Below, piece by piece: positions 1-8,718 of a stretch of 64,000 nucleotides of DNA. The stretch's first letter is position 1, and every line of letters starts with the position of its first letter. The translations under genes and the position numbers were made by a program. Source of the DNA: an uncultured Pelagibacteraceae bacterium (lineage in GTDB: Bacteria > Pseudomonadota > Alphaproteobacteria > Pelagibacterales > Pelagibacteraceae); the NCBI GenBank assembly GCA_902583585.1, contig CACHWN010000006.1, forward strand, positions 1 to 64,000. Reading direction: 5' to 3'. Under the pieces are notes generated by a model that ran no database searches, was not told where the DNA came from, and saw only the letters and a list, made by a program, of their open reading frames with translations.

Positions 1-39
1 ACTTAAATAAAAACAAATATTTTTTAAATTCATTAAAAG

Positions 40-1413
40 TTAAATAGAACCAACGCTAAAAATATCCTCAACTGCTTTTAATTGTTCTCTTTTTGCTAAA
101 AAGACTACTAAGTCATCTTTTTCAAATATAAAATTTGATCTTGGTATTATGACTTTATCTTTTCTTACTATGGCTCCTATTCTTATATCTTCAGGCAAAT
201 TTGAGTCTTTTATTTTTTTATTAAGTAATTCAGATTTTTCTAATATTCTAGCTTCTATAAATTCATACTCACCATCCAATAAAGAATAAACTGTTCCAAT
301 TGTACCTCTATGAACATGTTCCATAATTCTAGATACTGTGGTCATTCTTGGATCAACTAGGTCATCAATGTTAAGTGAGTCTTGTAATAAGTTGTAGTTT
401 GATTTGTTTACAATGGCTATAGTTCTTTTTTTTTGTCCAGTTTTCTCGGCTAAAACGCAAGCCATCATATTATTCTCATCATCATTTGTTAAAGCTAGAA
501 CTGTTTCAGATCCCTCTAAATTGGCTTCTTTTAAAATTTCTTCATCTAAAGCATCGCCATTAATAACAATAGAAGATGATAAATCATTAGCTATTTCTTC
601 AGCTCTATGCTTGCTCTTTTCTATAATTTTAATTCTTAAGTCGCTAAAATTTTCCTCCAGCATTTTTGCTAAATTTAAACCAATATTCCCACCACCTATA
701 ATTAGCACATTCTTAGACACCTTTTCCTCATGCCCGAATGCTTTTAAAATTGGATTTAGTTGATCACTACTTATTACAACATAAACATTATCATCTTCTA
801 AAATTTGATCATTTTTTTTTAAATATATGAATTTATCTTTCCTCAAAGCCCCTATTATATTTGCTTTAAAATCTGGGAATTTTTCAGTTAATTTTTTTAA
901 GGGGATATTTTTTATAGGACAATTTTTTTCGATAGAAATTTCTAACATCTTGACTTTATTTTTTCCAAATGGGACGTTATCTAAAGCTCCAGGCGCCTCT
1001 AATCTTCTATATAATGATTTTGCAACCTCAATTTCAGGAGATATTATAACATCGATTGGTATATTTGATTTATTAAAAAGTTTACCCCATTTACCCTCCA
1101 AAAAATCTTTTGTTCTAATACGGGCAATTTTTTTTGAAATATTAAATAATGAACTTGCGAGTTGGCATACTATCATATTTGTTTCGTCATTTCTTGTTAC
1201 AGCAATAATCATATCTGTCGTCTCAGCGCCAGCATTTTCAAGCACTGTGGGCAAGGAAGCTCTTCCTACGATACCCTTTACATCTTGAGTGTCATTGATC
1301 CTTTTTATATCCTCAGCAGATTGATCGATTACTGTTACTGAATGACCTTGAGCAGATAACTGTTTACTTATAGAGTAGCCTACTTTACCGGCTCCACAAA
1401 TTATAATATTCAT
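40..1413 (-). CDS. trkA: Trk potassium uptake protein TrkA
   Basis: Cytoplasmic NAD-binding regulatory subunit of the TrkH/TrkG potassium channel. The 457-residue length matches E. coli TrkA (458). Two RCK modules are visible. The first Rossmann turn is GAGKVG at residues 7-12, with the strand-2 acidic residue D30; the second is GGGNIG at about 240-245. Each is followed by a TrkA_C-type segment, the last ending near residue 450. It lies one base after ntrX in the order ntrY-ntrX-trkA, which is conserved in alphaproteobacteria, so co-transcription is likely. No trkH is in the window. The stop is close to the window start and nothing can be said of what follows. Confidence 0.96.
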   Translation of the reverse strand: MNIIICGAGKVGYSISKQLSAQGHSVTVIDQSAEDIKRINDTQDVKGIVGRASLPTVLENAGAETTDMIIAVTRNDETNMIVCQLASSLFNISKKIARIRTKDFLEGKWGKLFNKSNIPIDVIISPEIEVAKSLYRRLEAPGALDNVPFGKNKVKMLEISIEKNCPIKNIPLKKLTEKFPDFKANIIGALRKDKFIYLKKNDQILEDDNVYVVISSDQLNPILKAFGHEEKVSKNVLIIGGGNIGLNLAKMLEENFSDLRIKIIEKSKHRAEEIANDLSSSIVINGDALDEEILKEANLEGSETVLALTNDDENNMMACVLAEKTGQKKRTIAIVNKSNYNLLQDSLNIDDLVDPRMTTVSRIMEHVHRGTIGTVYSLLDGEYEFIEARILEKSELLNKKIKDSNLPEDIRIGAIVRKDKVIIPRSNFIFEKDDLVVFLAKREQLKAVEDIFSVGSI

Positions 1414-1414
1414 T

Positions 1415-2782
1415 TTAATTTATGCCTTTTATACCAAGAGATTTTAATTTTCTGTGAAGAGCAGACCTTTCCATCCCAATAAAATCTGCAGTTTTTGAAA
1501 TATTACCATGATTTTTTTTTAATTGAGTTATTAAATATTCCTTTTCAAAATGTTCTCTTGCTTCTTTAAGAGGCGAAGCAAACGATGTTTCAAAAATATT
1601 TTTACTAGTGTTTTCATTTTTAGATGGATTCAGTATATCTTCAATTATCTTGTCTATATTCTCTTTGGTTTCATTTGCAGAAAGTATCGTGATCCTCTCT
1701 ACTAAGTTTCTTAATTCTCTTACATTACCTGGCCAACCATATGTGTAAAAGTTATCATTATTTATATCTATGTTTGGTTGTTGCACGCCATTAATTTCTG
1801 AGAGTTTCTTCTTAAAATAATCTATTAATAATGGAATATCTTCCGTTCTTGAACTGAGGGGATTTAATTCTATTGGCATTACATTTAATCTATGAAATAA
1901 ATCTTCTCTAAATTTATTAATCTTAACAAGATCGTTTAAATTTTTAGAAGTTGATGAAATTAACCTTATGTTTACATTTATATCATTAGAACCATTTACT
2001 CTTTTAAATTTTTGATCAATTAGAACTCGTAATACATTTGATTGTGTAGTAAACGGAATTTCAGAAACCTCATCTATTAGTAAGGTTCCTTTATTTGCTC
2101 TCTCTAATGCACCATATGCAATTGTTCCATCTTCGAGTTCTTCACCGAATAGTTCTTTTTCATACGTATTTTCTTTAAGTAACGCAGCATTGATAATTAT
2201 AAATGGATGTTTTGATCTAGGAGAATTTTTATGTATTTTTCGTGCGACGAGTTCTTTACCTGAACCTGTTGGCCCAGAAATTAAAACCCTACTCTCAGAA
2301 GTTGCAAGTTTTTCTATAATCTTTTTTATTTTTAAAATTGCATTACTTTTTCCTATTAAATCAAACGAATGAAAAAGTTTATCTTCAATAATATCTTTCT
2401 CTTTTTTTAATTCAAATGACTCCAGTGCCCGATTTACATAATTTAAAATTTTTTCTTTTGAAAAAGGTTTTTCAATAAATTCGTAAGCTCCAATTTTGAT
2501 TGCTTCTATTGCTACTTTAACCGTAGCATGACCTGAAATCATTATTACAGGTGTAGTTTTATTTTTTCGTATTAAAAGTTTTAAAAGATCGATTCCGTCT
2601 TTATCTGGTTTGTCTAGTTTGATGTCGATAATTGCTAAATCTGGTAATTTTTTATTTATTTCAAAGACTGCTTGATCATAGTTTGCAGCAGTTCTTAATA
2701 TAAAATTTTGCTCTTTCAAAATATTACTGACTAAAAATCGAATGTCAGGATTATCATCGATTACTAAAATTTCTTTATGCAT
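1415..2782 (-). CDS. ntrX: NtrX-type response regulator (AAA+ and Fis HTH) lacking the GAFTGA motif
   Basis: Response regulator partner of NtrY. The receiver domain covers about 1-120, with phospho-acceptor D53, acidic pair D9/D10 and conserved K105. An AAA+ domain follows, with Walker A GPTGSGKE at 170-177 and Walker B LLIDE at 234-238. The C-terminal Fis-type helix-turn-helix ends the protein (NISKTADFIGMERSALHRKL). Where sigma-54 activators carry GAFTGA, residues 213-224 read GEELEDGTIAYG, so the sigma-54 contact loop is absent. NtrX proteins without this motif are known in some alphaproteobacteria and act at sigma-70 promoters. It overlaps ntrY by 8 bases. Nitrogen or redox control is inferred from the family. 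Confidence 0.95.
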   Translation of the reverse strand: MHKEILVIDDNPDIRFLVSNILKEQNFILRTAANYDQAVFEINKKLPDLAIIDIKLDKPDKDGIDLLKLLIRKNKTTPVIMISGHATVKVAIEAIKIGAYEFIEKPFSKEKILNYVNRALESFELKKEKDIIEDKLFHSFDLIGKSNAILKIKKIIEKLATSESRVLISGPTGSGKELVARKIHKNSPRSKHPFIIINAALLKENTYEKELFGEELEDGTIAYGALERANKGTLLIDEVSEIPFTTQSNVLRVLIDQKFKRVNGSNDINVNIRLISSTSKNLNDLVKINKFREDLFHRLNVMPIELNPLSSRTEDIPLLIDYFKKKLSEINGVQQPNIDINNDNFYTYGWPGNVRELRNLVERITILSANETKENIDKIIEDILNPSKNENTSKNIFETSFASPLKEAREHFEKEYLITQLKKNHGNISKTADFIGMERSALHRKLKSLGIKGIN

Positions 2783-4556
2783 TTATTTTTGGTAATGAAA
2801 TACTTATAATTGTTCCAATTTTCTTTTTATTTTTTTCTATCGAAAAAATACCCGAGTGCTCATTTATTATCTTAGTTACAATAGGTAAACCAAGGCCTGT
2901 TCCTTTTTTCTTAGTAGTAAAGTAAGGTGTCATAGCTTTTTTAGCGTCTGTAATACCTGGTCCATTATCTTTCAATCTACAAACTATATAGTCTTTATTC
3001 TCAAGAATTTCTATGTGAATATTACCTTGAAAATTAGGCTCTTTTTCTAACATTTCTGATAATGCCTCTTCTGAATTTTTAATTAAATTTATAAAAACTC
3101 TATTTAGCTGGTCTTCGTCACCGTAAATCAAAAATTTTTTTTGAGTAGGTTTAAAAATTATCATATTTTTTGAAGATATTTTAATAAAATCTAAAGACTT
3201 TTTAATAACATTTATAATATTTATTTTTTTTAATATTGGCCTTGGCATTCTGGCAAAATTAGAAAATTCATTTACTAGTTTCTCGATATCATTAATTTGT
3301 CGATTGATGGTAGCTAGATATTTTTCAAAATCATTTCTCTCCTCAGAAAGTTTGTTTTTATATTTTTCTCTGAGGCTATCTATTGATAATTGTATTGGTG
3401 TCAAAGGATTCTTTATCTCATGAGCTAACTTTCTAGCGACACTTTCCCATGCTTCATATCTTTCATTTAAGAGTAATTTATTTTGTTGTTTTTTTAATCT
3501 ATCTATCATTAAGTTAAAGTTTCTATTTAATTGACTAAATTCCTCATCAGTTTCAAGCTCAGGTACTTTTACGTCAAGAGCGCCTTTGCTAATAGAGTCT
3601 GATGCGCCAATTAAATTAACTATAGGTTTTGTTAGTCTTGAAGCAAACGTAATAGCAATGGAAGTTGATAAAAATAAAAGTAATGTAACAACTATTATAT
3701 AGATAACTGCAAACGTTACTTTTATTCCTGTTTGACTGTTTTCAACAGAATAATAAAAACTCACCGCTTGTTCAGTTTCATTTAAATATCTTAAAATTTC
3801 AGGATCTATATTTCTTGAAATATAAAGATACGTGTCAACTAACGAGTTTAGTTTGATCATAACAGTAGTCTTATTATCCAAACTATCAGTTATAAAAACA
3901 GGTTTGCCCTCTAAAACTTGTGTATACTCTTCGTCAGAGGGAATGATAAATTCTTCAGTAATATCTCTAACATCAGATAAAAGTATATTTCCTAAGCTAT
4001 CAATCAAATACACATCATCTATTCTCCTTAAAATTTTTTCAGATCTCATAATATTTTTAAAACGATTAGGGTTTGAATAATAAAGGTTTGATGCTCTGTT
4101 AAGTCCAAAACTCATTAAAATGACATCCGATAAAACATTCTCTTTGCTTTCCTCCAAGTAATTTTTTGCTACATCAAAAGAATTATTTACAGCTTTTGTA
4201 ATTTGTTTATCAAAATAATTTTGTATCCCAAAATTGAAAATAAATAGTGAGAATACAGCCACTACCAAAGAGGGAATGACTGTAAACAAGGAGAATACTG
4301 AAATATACTTTAAATTAGTTTGTGCGCCCTTTTTATTTTTTTTTCCAGTGTAATAAAATCTGTAGAAATTTTTAAATATCAGTCCAAAAAATAGTATTAG
4401 TAAAAAAATATCAATTATGAGTAAAGTCTGTAAGTTTTTATCTGTTAAGGGGATAAATCCCTCATTTATAAAAGTCAAAAAAGTTACAACCCCCATAAAA
4501 ATACATAAAAATGAGGATAAAATTATCCAATTTAAATTTTTTATAATTCTAAACAT
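2775..4556 (-). CDS. ntrY: NtrY-type sensor histidine kinase (no PAS domain)
   Basis: Membrane sensor kinase for NtrX. Hydrophobic segments lie at about 9-30, 44-62, 84-107 and 279-306, giving a periplasmic loop of about 170 residues between the third and fourth. A HAMP-like region (about 305-355) is followed almost at once by the H-box LAHEIKNPLTP with phospho-acceptor H379. The ATPase domain has DNGPGI and GTGLGLPI. At 593 residues it is shorter than typical NtrY (about 700-770), because the PAS domain usually found between HAMP and the H-box is missing. It is transcribed divergently from ispDF; no ntrB or ntrC is next to it. Confidence 0.95.
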   Translation of the reverse strand: MFRIIKNLNWIILSSFLCIFMGVVTFLTFINEGFIPLTDKNLQTLLIIDIFLLILFFGLIFKNFYRFYYTGKKNKKGAQTNLKYISVFSLFTVIPSLVVAVFSLFIFNFGIQNYFDKQITKAVNNSFDVAKNYLEESKENVLSDVILMSFGLNRASNLYYSNPNRFKNIMRSEKILRRIDDVYLIDSLGNILLSDVRDITEEFIIPSDEEYTQVLEGKPVFITDSLDNKTTVMIKLNSLVDTYLYISRNIDPEILRYLNETEQAVSFYYSVENSQTGIKVTFAVIYIIVVTLLLFLSTSIAITFASRLTKPIVNLIGASDSISKGALDVKVPELETDEEFSQLNRNFNLMIDRLKKQQNKLLLNERYEAWESVARKLAHEIKNPLTPIQLSIDSLREKYKNKLSEERNDFEKYLATINRQINDIEKLVNEFSNFARMPRPILKKINIINVIKKSLDFIKISSKNMIIFKPTQKKFLIYGDEDQLNRVFINLIKNSEEALSEMLEKEPNFQGNIHIEILENKDYIVCRLKDNGPGITDAKKAMTPYFTTKKKGTGLGLPIVTKIINEHSGIFSIEKNKKKIGTIISISLPKINA

Positions 4557-4604
4557 CTTAAATAAGCATTAAATATTTATATAAATATAATATAAGTTTA
4601 TACA
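4557..4604. promoter_or_regulatory. Divergent intergenic region between ntrY and ispDF with a TATAAT box
   Basis: A 48-base AT-only-like spacer separates the divergent starts of ntrY and ispDF. A perfect TATAAT lies at 4586-4591 on the plus strand, 13 bases before the ispDF ATG. If used as a -10 box, the ispDF transcript would begin only a few bases before its start codon, that is, nearly leaderless. No convincing -35 element is visible, and such AT-rich DNA throws up TATAAT by chance, so this is tentative. Confidence 0.3.
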
Positions 4605-5750
4605 ATGAGTTTTTGTTTAATAATTCTTGCAGGAGGTAATAGCCATAGATTTAGTTCTAATATTGGCAAACCTTACCAAAAAATAGCAAGCAAATCATTA
4701 ATTGAGATAAACGTCAATAAAGCTCGTAAATTAAAACAAATTAAAAAGATAATAATCGTATACAACATTAAAGACTCAAAACGGGTCAAATCACTTAAAC
4801 TTAAAGATGTCGTTTTGATTAAAGGGGGAAAAACTAGACAACAATCAACCTTTAATGCTTTGAAATATTTAATTAATCAGAAAAGAATAAAAAAAGTTTT
4901 AATTCACGATGTTGCTAGACCTAATTTTTCAACGAAACTATTAAGCTTAATAATAAGAAATATGAGAAATGCAAGAGCAGTAGTCCCTAAAATTAAAGTT
5001 CAAGATGCAATCAAGCAAATCATAGACTCTAGCAAAGAAGAATACGTAATTGGAAAAAAAAGAGATAATTTATTTTTAACTCAGACACCACAAGCTTTTA
5101 ATTTAAGAGAAATATATCGTTTGCATGGAACTAATGCTGGAAAATACAGAGATGATGATATCTCGTTATACATGGATCTAAATAAAGTAAAGTTTATCCA
5201 AGGTGAAAAAAATAACTTTAAAATTACTGATAAATCAGATTTTGAAAATCTAAAAAATATTTATAGAGCTAAACAAACTGTTGGTATTGGATTTGACGTT
5301 CATAGATTGGTAGCCAAAAAAAAACTTTTTTTAGCTGGTTTAAAAATAAAATCAAAACTAGGAACTTTAGGTCATTCTGACGGCGACCCTGTTCTTCACT
5401 CAATAACAGATGCAATTTTGGGTGCGTGTAAAATGGGGGACATCGGTCAAATGTTTTCGGATAAAAATAAAAAATTTAAAAACATAAGATCTACTATTTT
5501 ACTTAAGAAAGTAATAGAGCTAATAAAGATGAAAGGTTATTTAATAAATAATATTGATATTAATATTATTACACAAACACCTAAAATCAAAAAATTTAAA
5601 AATAAAATGATTTATAACATTTCTAAACTTTGTGAGATTTCTGAAAATCAAATAAACATTAAAGGAAAAACAGCAGAAAAATTAGGTGTTATTGGAAAAG
5701 AAAAGGCAATTGCGTGCGAAGCAATATGTTCAGTTATAAAATATGATTAA
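4605..5750 (+). CDS. ispDF: Bifunctional IspD/IspF (MEP cytidylyltransferase and MEcPP synthase)
   Basis: Fusion enzyme catalysing two non-consecutive steps of the MEP isoprenoid pathway in the cytoplasm. The IspD half (about 1-222) has the nucleotide loop LAGGNSHRF (8-16), GGKTRQQS (74-81), HDVARP (101-106), TQTPQAF (159-165) and the terminal NFKITDKSDF block. The IspF half (from about 226) has the metal site DVH (231-233), GHSDGDPVLH (256-265) and GDIGQMFSD. The 381-residue length is normal for the alphaproteobacterial fusion. It overlaps pgpA by 8 bases and starts a three-gene plus-strand operon. The isoprenoid gene dxr lies at 50228-51394. Confidence 0.97.
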   Translation: MSFCLIILAGGNSHRFSSNIGKPYQKIASKSLIEINVNKARKLKQIKKIIIVYNIKDSKRVKSLKLKDVVLIKGGKTRQQSTFNALKYLINQKRIKKVLIHDVARPNFSTKLLSLIIRNMRNARAVVPKIKVQDAIKQIIDSSKEEYVIGKKRDNLFLTQTPQAFNLREIYRLHGTNAGKYRDDDISLYMDLNKVKFIQGEKNNFKITDKSDFENLKNIYRAKQTVGIGFDVHRLVAKKKLFLAGLKIKSKLGTLGHSDGDPVLHSITDAILGACKMGDIGQMFSDKNKKFKNIRSTILLKKVIELIKMKGYLINNIDINIITQTPKIKKFKNKMIYNISKLCEISENQINIKGKTAEKLGVIGKEKAIACEAICSVIKYD

Positions 5751-6246
5751 AACTATTAATTATTTATTTGTTACATGTTTTGGAATTGGATCTTTAAGAT
5801 TTGCACCTGGAACAATAACCTCTTTAGTTACAACAATTTTTTTATACAGTTTGTTTCATATAGTTAATCTATCTAGCAATATTATATTAATAATTTTATT
5901 TATAGTGTTTATTTACTCTTTCCACGCTGTATCTGAATATATAAAATATAATGAGAATAAAGATCCTAAAGAGGTTGTTGTAGATGAATTTATTGGCCAA
6001 TCCATCCCAATTTATCTTTATGAAATATCACATGGAACATCAAAAGTTTCACAAGAAGCAATTTTATTTTATTTTTATATTTTTATTTTATTTAGATTCT
6101 TCGATATAAAAAAACCGTTTCCGGTAAATTTTTTTGATAAAAAATTTAAAAATAGTTTTGGAGTAATAATAGACGATGTGGTGGCTGGTTTATATGTGGT
6201 TCTAACATTGATAATTTTTATGATAATTAAATCTAAGTTTTTGTAA
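5743..6246 (+). CDS. pgpA: Phosphatidylglycerophosphatase A
   Basis: Inner-membrane phosphatase that dephosphorylates phosphatidylglycerol phosphate in phospholipid synthesis. The family signature GSLRFAPGT is at residues 16-24 and the acidic motif VVVDEFIGQ at about 85-93. Several hydrophobic segments follow, including ones near 33-57, 107-122 and 148-163. The 167-residue length is standard. It overlaps both ispDF (8 bases) and the CinA-domain gene (1 base), so it is translated from the same message. The DDV near residue 145 matches the last conserved acidic patch of the family. Confidence 0.9.
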   Translation: MIKTINYLFVTCFGIGSLRFAPGTITSLVTTIFLYSLFHIVNLSSNIILIILFIVFIYSFHAVSEYIKYNENKDPKEVVVDEFIGQSIPIYLYEISHGTSKVSQEAILFYFYIFILFRFFDIKKPFPVNFFDKKFKNSFGVIIDDVVAGLYVVLTLIIFMIIKSKFL

Positions 6247-6722
6247 TGACCTCGAATACACAAATAATTAATTTACTTAAAAGAAAAAAACTAAAGTTAG
6301 CTATTGCTGAGTCGTGCACTGGGGGCATGCTTTCTAGTGCTATTACATCAGTTAGTGGATCATCAAAAGTATTTACAATCGGTTTTGTCACTTATTCAAA
6401 TCAAGCCAAAACTGAAATATTAAAAGTTCCTCAGAAAATAATAAAAAAATATGGAGCAGTAAGTGTTCAATGCTGTTTGGCTATGGTAAATAAACTCAGT
6501 AAAATTAGTAAATCAACAGTCTGTATTTCAATCACAGGAATAGCTGGGCCTAAAGGAGGATCTAAACAAAAACCAGTTGGTTTGGTATATATTGGTATCA
6601 AGATAAGAAAAAAAGTTGTTGTTAATAAATGTAATTTTAAAAATAAAGGTAGAGCTTATATTCAAAAACTAACAGTAAAAAAATCACTTAATTTATTATC
6701 AAGGTTAATTATTAATAATTAA
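6246..6722 (+). CDS. cinA: CinA C-terminal domain protein (nicotinamide-nucleotide amidase, PncC type)
   Basis: Stand-alone C-terminal CinA domain. The family enzyme deamidates nicotinamide mononucleotide to nicotinate mononucleotide in pyridine nucleotide salvage. Diagnostic motifs are IAESCTGG (20-27), FVTYSNQAK, YGAVS and SITGIAGPKGGSKQKPVG. At 158 residues it lacks the N-terminal MoCF-like half of full CinA, which is the usual PncC form. It is the last gene of the ispDF-pgpA-cinA unit. Its stop codon is embedded in an 18-base AT palindrome (6705-6722). The next gene converges on it after 22 bases. Confidence 0.92.
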   Translation: MTSNTQIINLLKRKKLKLAIAESCTGGMLSSAITSVSGSSKVFTIGFVTYSNQAKTEILKVPQKIIKKYGAVSVQCCLAMVNKLSKISKSTVCISITGIAGPKGGSKQKPVGLVYIGIKIRKKVVVNKCNFKNKGRAYIQKLTVKKSLNLLSRLIINN

Positions 6723-6744
6723 AACTTTCGTTATCTGCAAAATT

Positions 6745-7056
6745 TTAAACAGGGTAGCTAAATTCAGGGTTTACAATTACATCTAAAAGATGTGCAGTAA
6801 AACTATTAAGCAACAAAAAGATTCCAAAAGCAGTTAAATAGAGTATAAAAACTAAAAAATTTCTAGCCCGTTTTCTTCGCAATAATTGTTTATCTTCGGG
6901 TATCCATTCTTTAGTTTTAGACTTAAAATCATAGGAAAACATCCAATAAGTAAGATTAGTTTCGTTAGGATCACCTGTTCTAATTGTTTTAATGTATGAA
7001 GATAAAAACTTAAAAGTTAAAATAAATAAAATTAATAAAGATGATATTGTAAACAT
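6745..7056 (-). CDS. Small membrane protein of unknown function
   Basis: A 103-residue protein I do not recognise. It has two predicted membrane segments (about 3-20 and 68-89) separated by a basic, Trp/Tyr-containing loop with the sequence SKTKEWIPEDKQLLRRKRAR, and a short tail ending NPEFSYPV. Its reading frame starts on the last base of the upstream Coq10/RatA-type gene, so it appears to be the final gene of the lipA-linked minus-strand cluster. That tight coupling and the clean topology make it a credible gene. No function can be assigned; assembly with respiratory or quinone-related membrane proteins is only a guess from its neighbour. Confidence 0.75.
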   Translation of the reverse strand: MFTISSLLILFILTFKFLSSYIKTIRTGDPNETNLTYWMFSYDFKSKTKEWIPEDKQLLRRKRARNFLVFILYLTAFGIFLLLNSFTAHLLDVIVNPEFSYPV

Positions 7057-7499
7057 TATTTATATAATTTAATTGCTCTTTCTTCAAAAGCCTTGGCAAT
7101 TTTATTCAAACCAAGCTCAAAAGATTTTTTCATTATCCCATTCAAAATTGGATTTTTCAATTCAAAATCAATAAAAAACTCTAGCTGTGTCGAATTGTTT
7201 ACCTCCTTAAATTTCCATTCATTTTTCAAATGTTTTAATGGTCCATCAAGATTTGTTACTATAATTGTATCTTTTTCTTTATAATAGGACACATGACTTG
7301 AGAAAGTTTCATTCAAGATGCTTTTACCTACTTTTAAATCTCCGTTAAACGTAATTAGATCCGCACTTTCGTTTTTATCAAAAACCTTACCTTCGATGCA
7401 CCAAGGAACAAATTCAGGATATTTTTCAATATCAAGAACCATTTCTACTAATTGTTCTTTTTTACAAGGAATAATCTTTTTTATTGATGCGGAAGACAT
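7056..7499 (-). CDS. Coq10/RatA-type START-domain (SRPBCC) protein
   Basis: A 147-residue single-domain lipid-binding fold of the polyketide cyclase / Coq10 / RatA family. The start resembles family members ([27 protein letters not shown]), where the YPEFVPWC block is diagnostic; the C-terminal helix carries [16 protein letters not shown]. Family members bind ubiquinone or its precursors and assist respiration; some homologues are annotated as the RatA toxin, but no antitoxin partner is present here. It overlaps lipA by 19 bases and sits downstream of it, an order common in alphaproteobacteria. Confidence 0.9.
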   Translation of the reverse strand: MSSASIKKIIPCKKEQLVEMVLDIEKYPEFVPWCIEGKVFDKNESADLITFNGDLKVGKSILNETFSSHVSYYKEKDTIIVTNLDGPLKHLKNEWKFKEVNNSTQLEFFIDFELKNPILNGIMKKSFELGLNKIAKAFEERAIKLYK

Positions 7500-8425
7500 T
7501 CAAGCTGTTTATTTCTTGCATCTTGTAATTTTTTAAAATCTTCATCTGCGTGATAAGAAGATCTTGTAAGAGGTGATGAAGAAACAAGTAAAAACCCTTT
7601 TGTTTTTGCTATTTGCTCGAACTCTTTAAATTCATCGGGTTGATAGTAACGATTTAGTGGGTGATGTTTTGGAGAAGGTTGCAAGTATTGACCTATAGTA
7701 ATAAAATCAACTTCAGCAGACCTGAGATCATCCATAACTTGGATTATTTCTTCTTTATTTTCACCTAAGCCAACCATAATTCCAGATTTTGTAAAAATTT
7801 TTTTGTTAAATTTTTTTGCATTTTTTAAAAGTTCTAATGAAGCGAAATATCGTGCTCCTGGTCTAACAGTTGTGTAAAGTCTTGGTACTGTTTCTATATT
7901 ATGATTAAATACGTCAAGGTCAGCCTCTAAAACTTTTTTATAGGCTTCACCTTTTCTTAAAAAATCAGGAGTTAAAACTTCTATTGACGTTTCTGGATTT
8001 TTTTCTCTTGTCGCTTTTACTACTTTGTAAAAATGATCAGATCCACCATCGTCAAGGTCATCTCTATCTACAGAAGTAATTACTACATGTTTAAGATTTA
8101 GGCTTTTAACAGCTTTAGCAATTTTAGCTGGCTCGAAAATATCTAGATCACCTGGCTTTCCGGTTTTTACATCACAAAATGCACAAGCTCTTGTACAAGT
8201 ATCCCCCATAATCATAAATGTTGCATGTTTTTTGCTCCAACACTCAGTGATATTAGGACAGTTTGCTTCCTGACAAACTGTAACTAAATTATTTTGATTA
8301 ACAACTTTTTTGGTTTGAAAGAAAATTTGCGAGTCTACTATTTTTGATCTAATCCATTCAGGCTTCTTTTTGATTGGATTAACGGGCTTGTTTACTTTTT
8401 CTGGATGTCTAGGTTTTTCACTCAT
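7481..8425 (-). CDS. lipA: Lipoyl synthase
   Basis: Radical SAM enzyme that inserts two sulfurs into octanoylated E2 and GcvH proteins. Auxiliary cluster cysteines are C51, C56 and C62 (CX4CX5C). The radical SAM cluster is C77, C81 and C84 (CTRACAFC). The C-terminal RSSYHADE supplies the conserved Ser ligand region. The 314-residue length is normal. It overlaps ftsB by 4 bases and the START protein by 19. In many alphaproteobacteria pdhABC-lpd lies between ftsB and lipA; here nothing does, so the lipoate-requiring dehydrogenase genes must be elsewhere. Confidence 0.98.
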   Translation of the reverse strand: MSEKPRHPEKVNKPVNPIKKKPEWIRSKIVDSQIFFQTKKVVNQNNLVTVCQEANCPNITECWSKKHATFMIMGDTCTRACAFCDVKTGKPGDLDIFEPAKIAKAVKSLNLKHVVITSVDRDDLDDGGSDHFYKVVKATREKNPETSIEVLTPDFLRKGEAYKKVLEADLDVFNHNIETVPRLYTTVRPGARYFASLELLKNAKKFNKKIFTKSGIMVGLGENKEEIIQVMDDLRSAEVDFITIGQYLQPSPKHHPLNRYYQPDEFKEFEQIAKTKGFLLVSSSPLTRSSYHADEDFKKLQDARNKQLECLPHQ

Positions 8426-8715
8426 TTTAATTTTATAATAATCTCATCTTTTGTACCGTATCTAAATTTTTCTCTATAAAGTATATCTAAATAATCAAAG
8501 TCATTATTTTGAACTAGTGATATTTTGTGTTCCAAATCTTTCAATTCGCTAGTCAGCAACTTATCCTTAATCTCTAGCTCTTCGTATACTTTCTTTTTAT
8601 CAAAATACGAGATTAAGCCCCTCTCGCCTCCAATTAAATTTATACCTATATAAAGCGTGAGGAAGATATTCAATAATATAAATTTTTTTCTCTTTAAACT
8701 TTCAATAAGTCGCAT
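8422..8715 (-). CDS. ftsB: Septum formation initiator, FtsB/DivIC family
   Basis: A 97-residue bitopic division protein. One membrane helix (about 13-28, [16 protein letters not shown]) is followed by GGERGLISY, matching the short Gly-containing linker of the family, and then a heptad-rich coiled coil (about 38-70) and a C-terminal segment with [10 protein letters not shown] like the conserved EYIAREKL-type block. FtsB homologues join FtsL and FtsQ in the divisome. Placement directly after eno is the usual one in proteobacteria. The reading frame overlaps lipA by 4 bases. Confidence 0.88.
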   Translation of the reverse strand: MRLIESLKRKKFILLNIFLTLYIGINLIGGERGLISYFDKKKVYEELEIKDKLLTSELKDLEHKISLVQNNDFDYLDILYREKFRYGTKDEIIIKLK

Positions 8716-8718
8716 AAG

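Noticed and set aside
827-1288. Open frame of 153 codons on the plus strand opposite trkA
   Set aside because: Antisense shadow of a clearly conserved gene; hydrophobic, Ser/Phe-rich product typical of reverse readings of Lys/Glu-rich AT-rich genes. The same applies to frames at 404-763, 53852-54214, 59721-60119 and 62840-63331.
6705-6722. Perfect 18-base palindrome TTAATTATTAATAATTAA at the cinA end as a terminator or operator
   Set aside because: Only A and T, no T-run or GC stem; such palindromes arise easily by chance at this base composition.
7056-7499. RatA toxin of a toxin-antitoxin pair
   Set aside because: No RatB-like partner; the YPEFVPWC motif and the neighbour lipA fit the Coq10-like START family.
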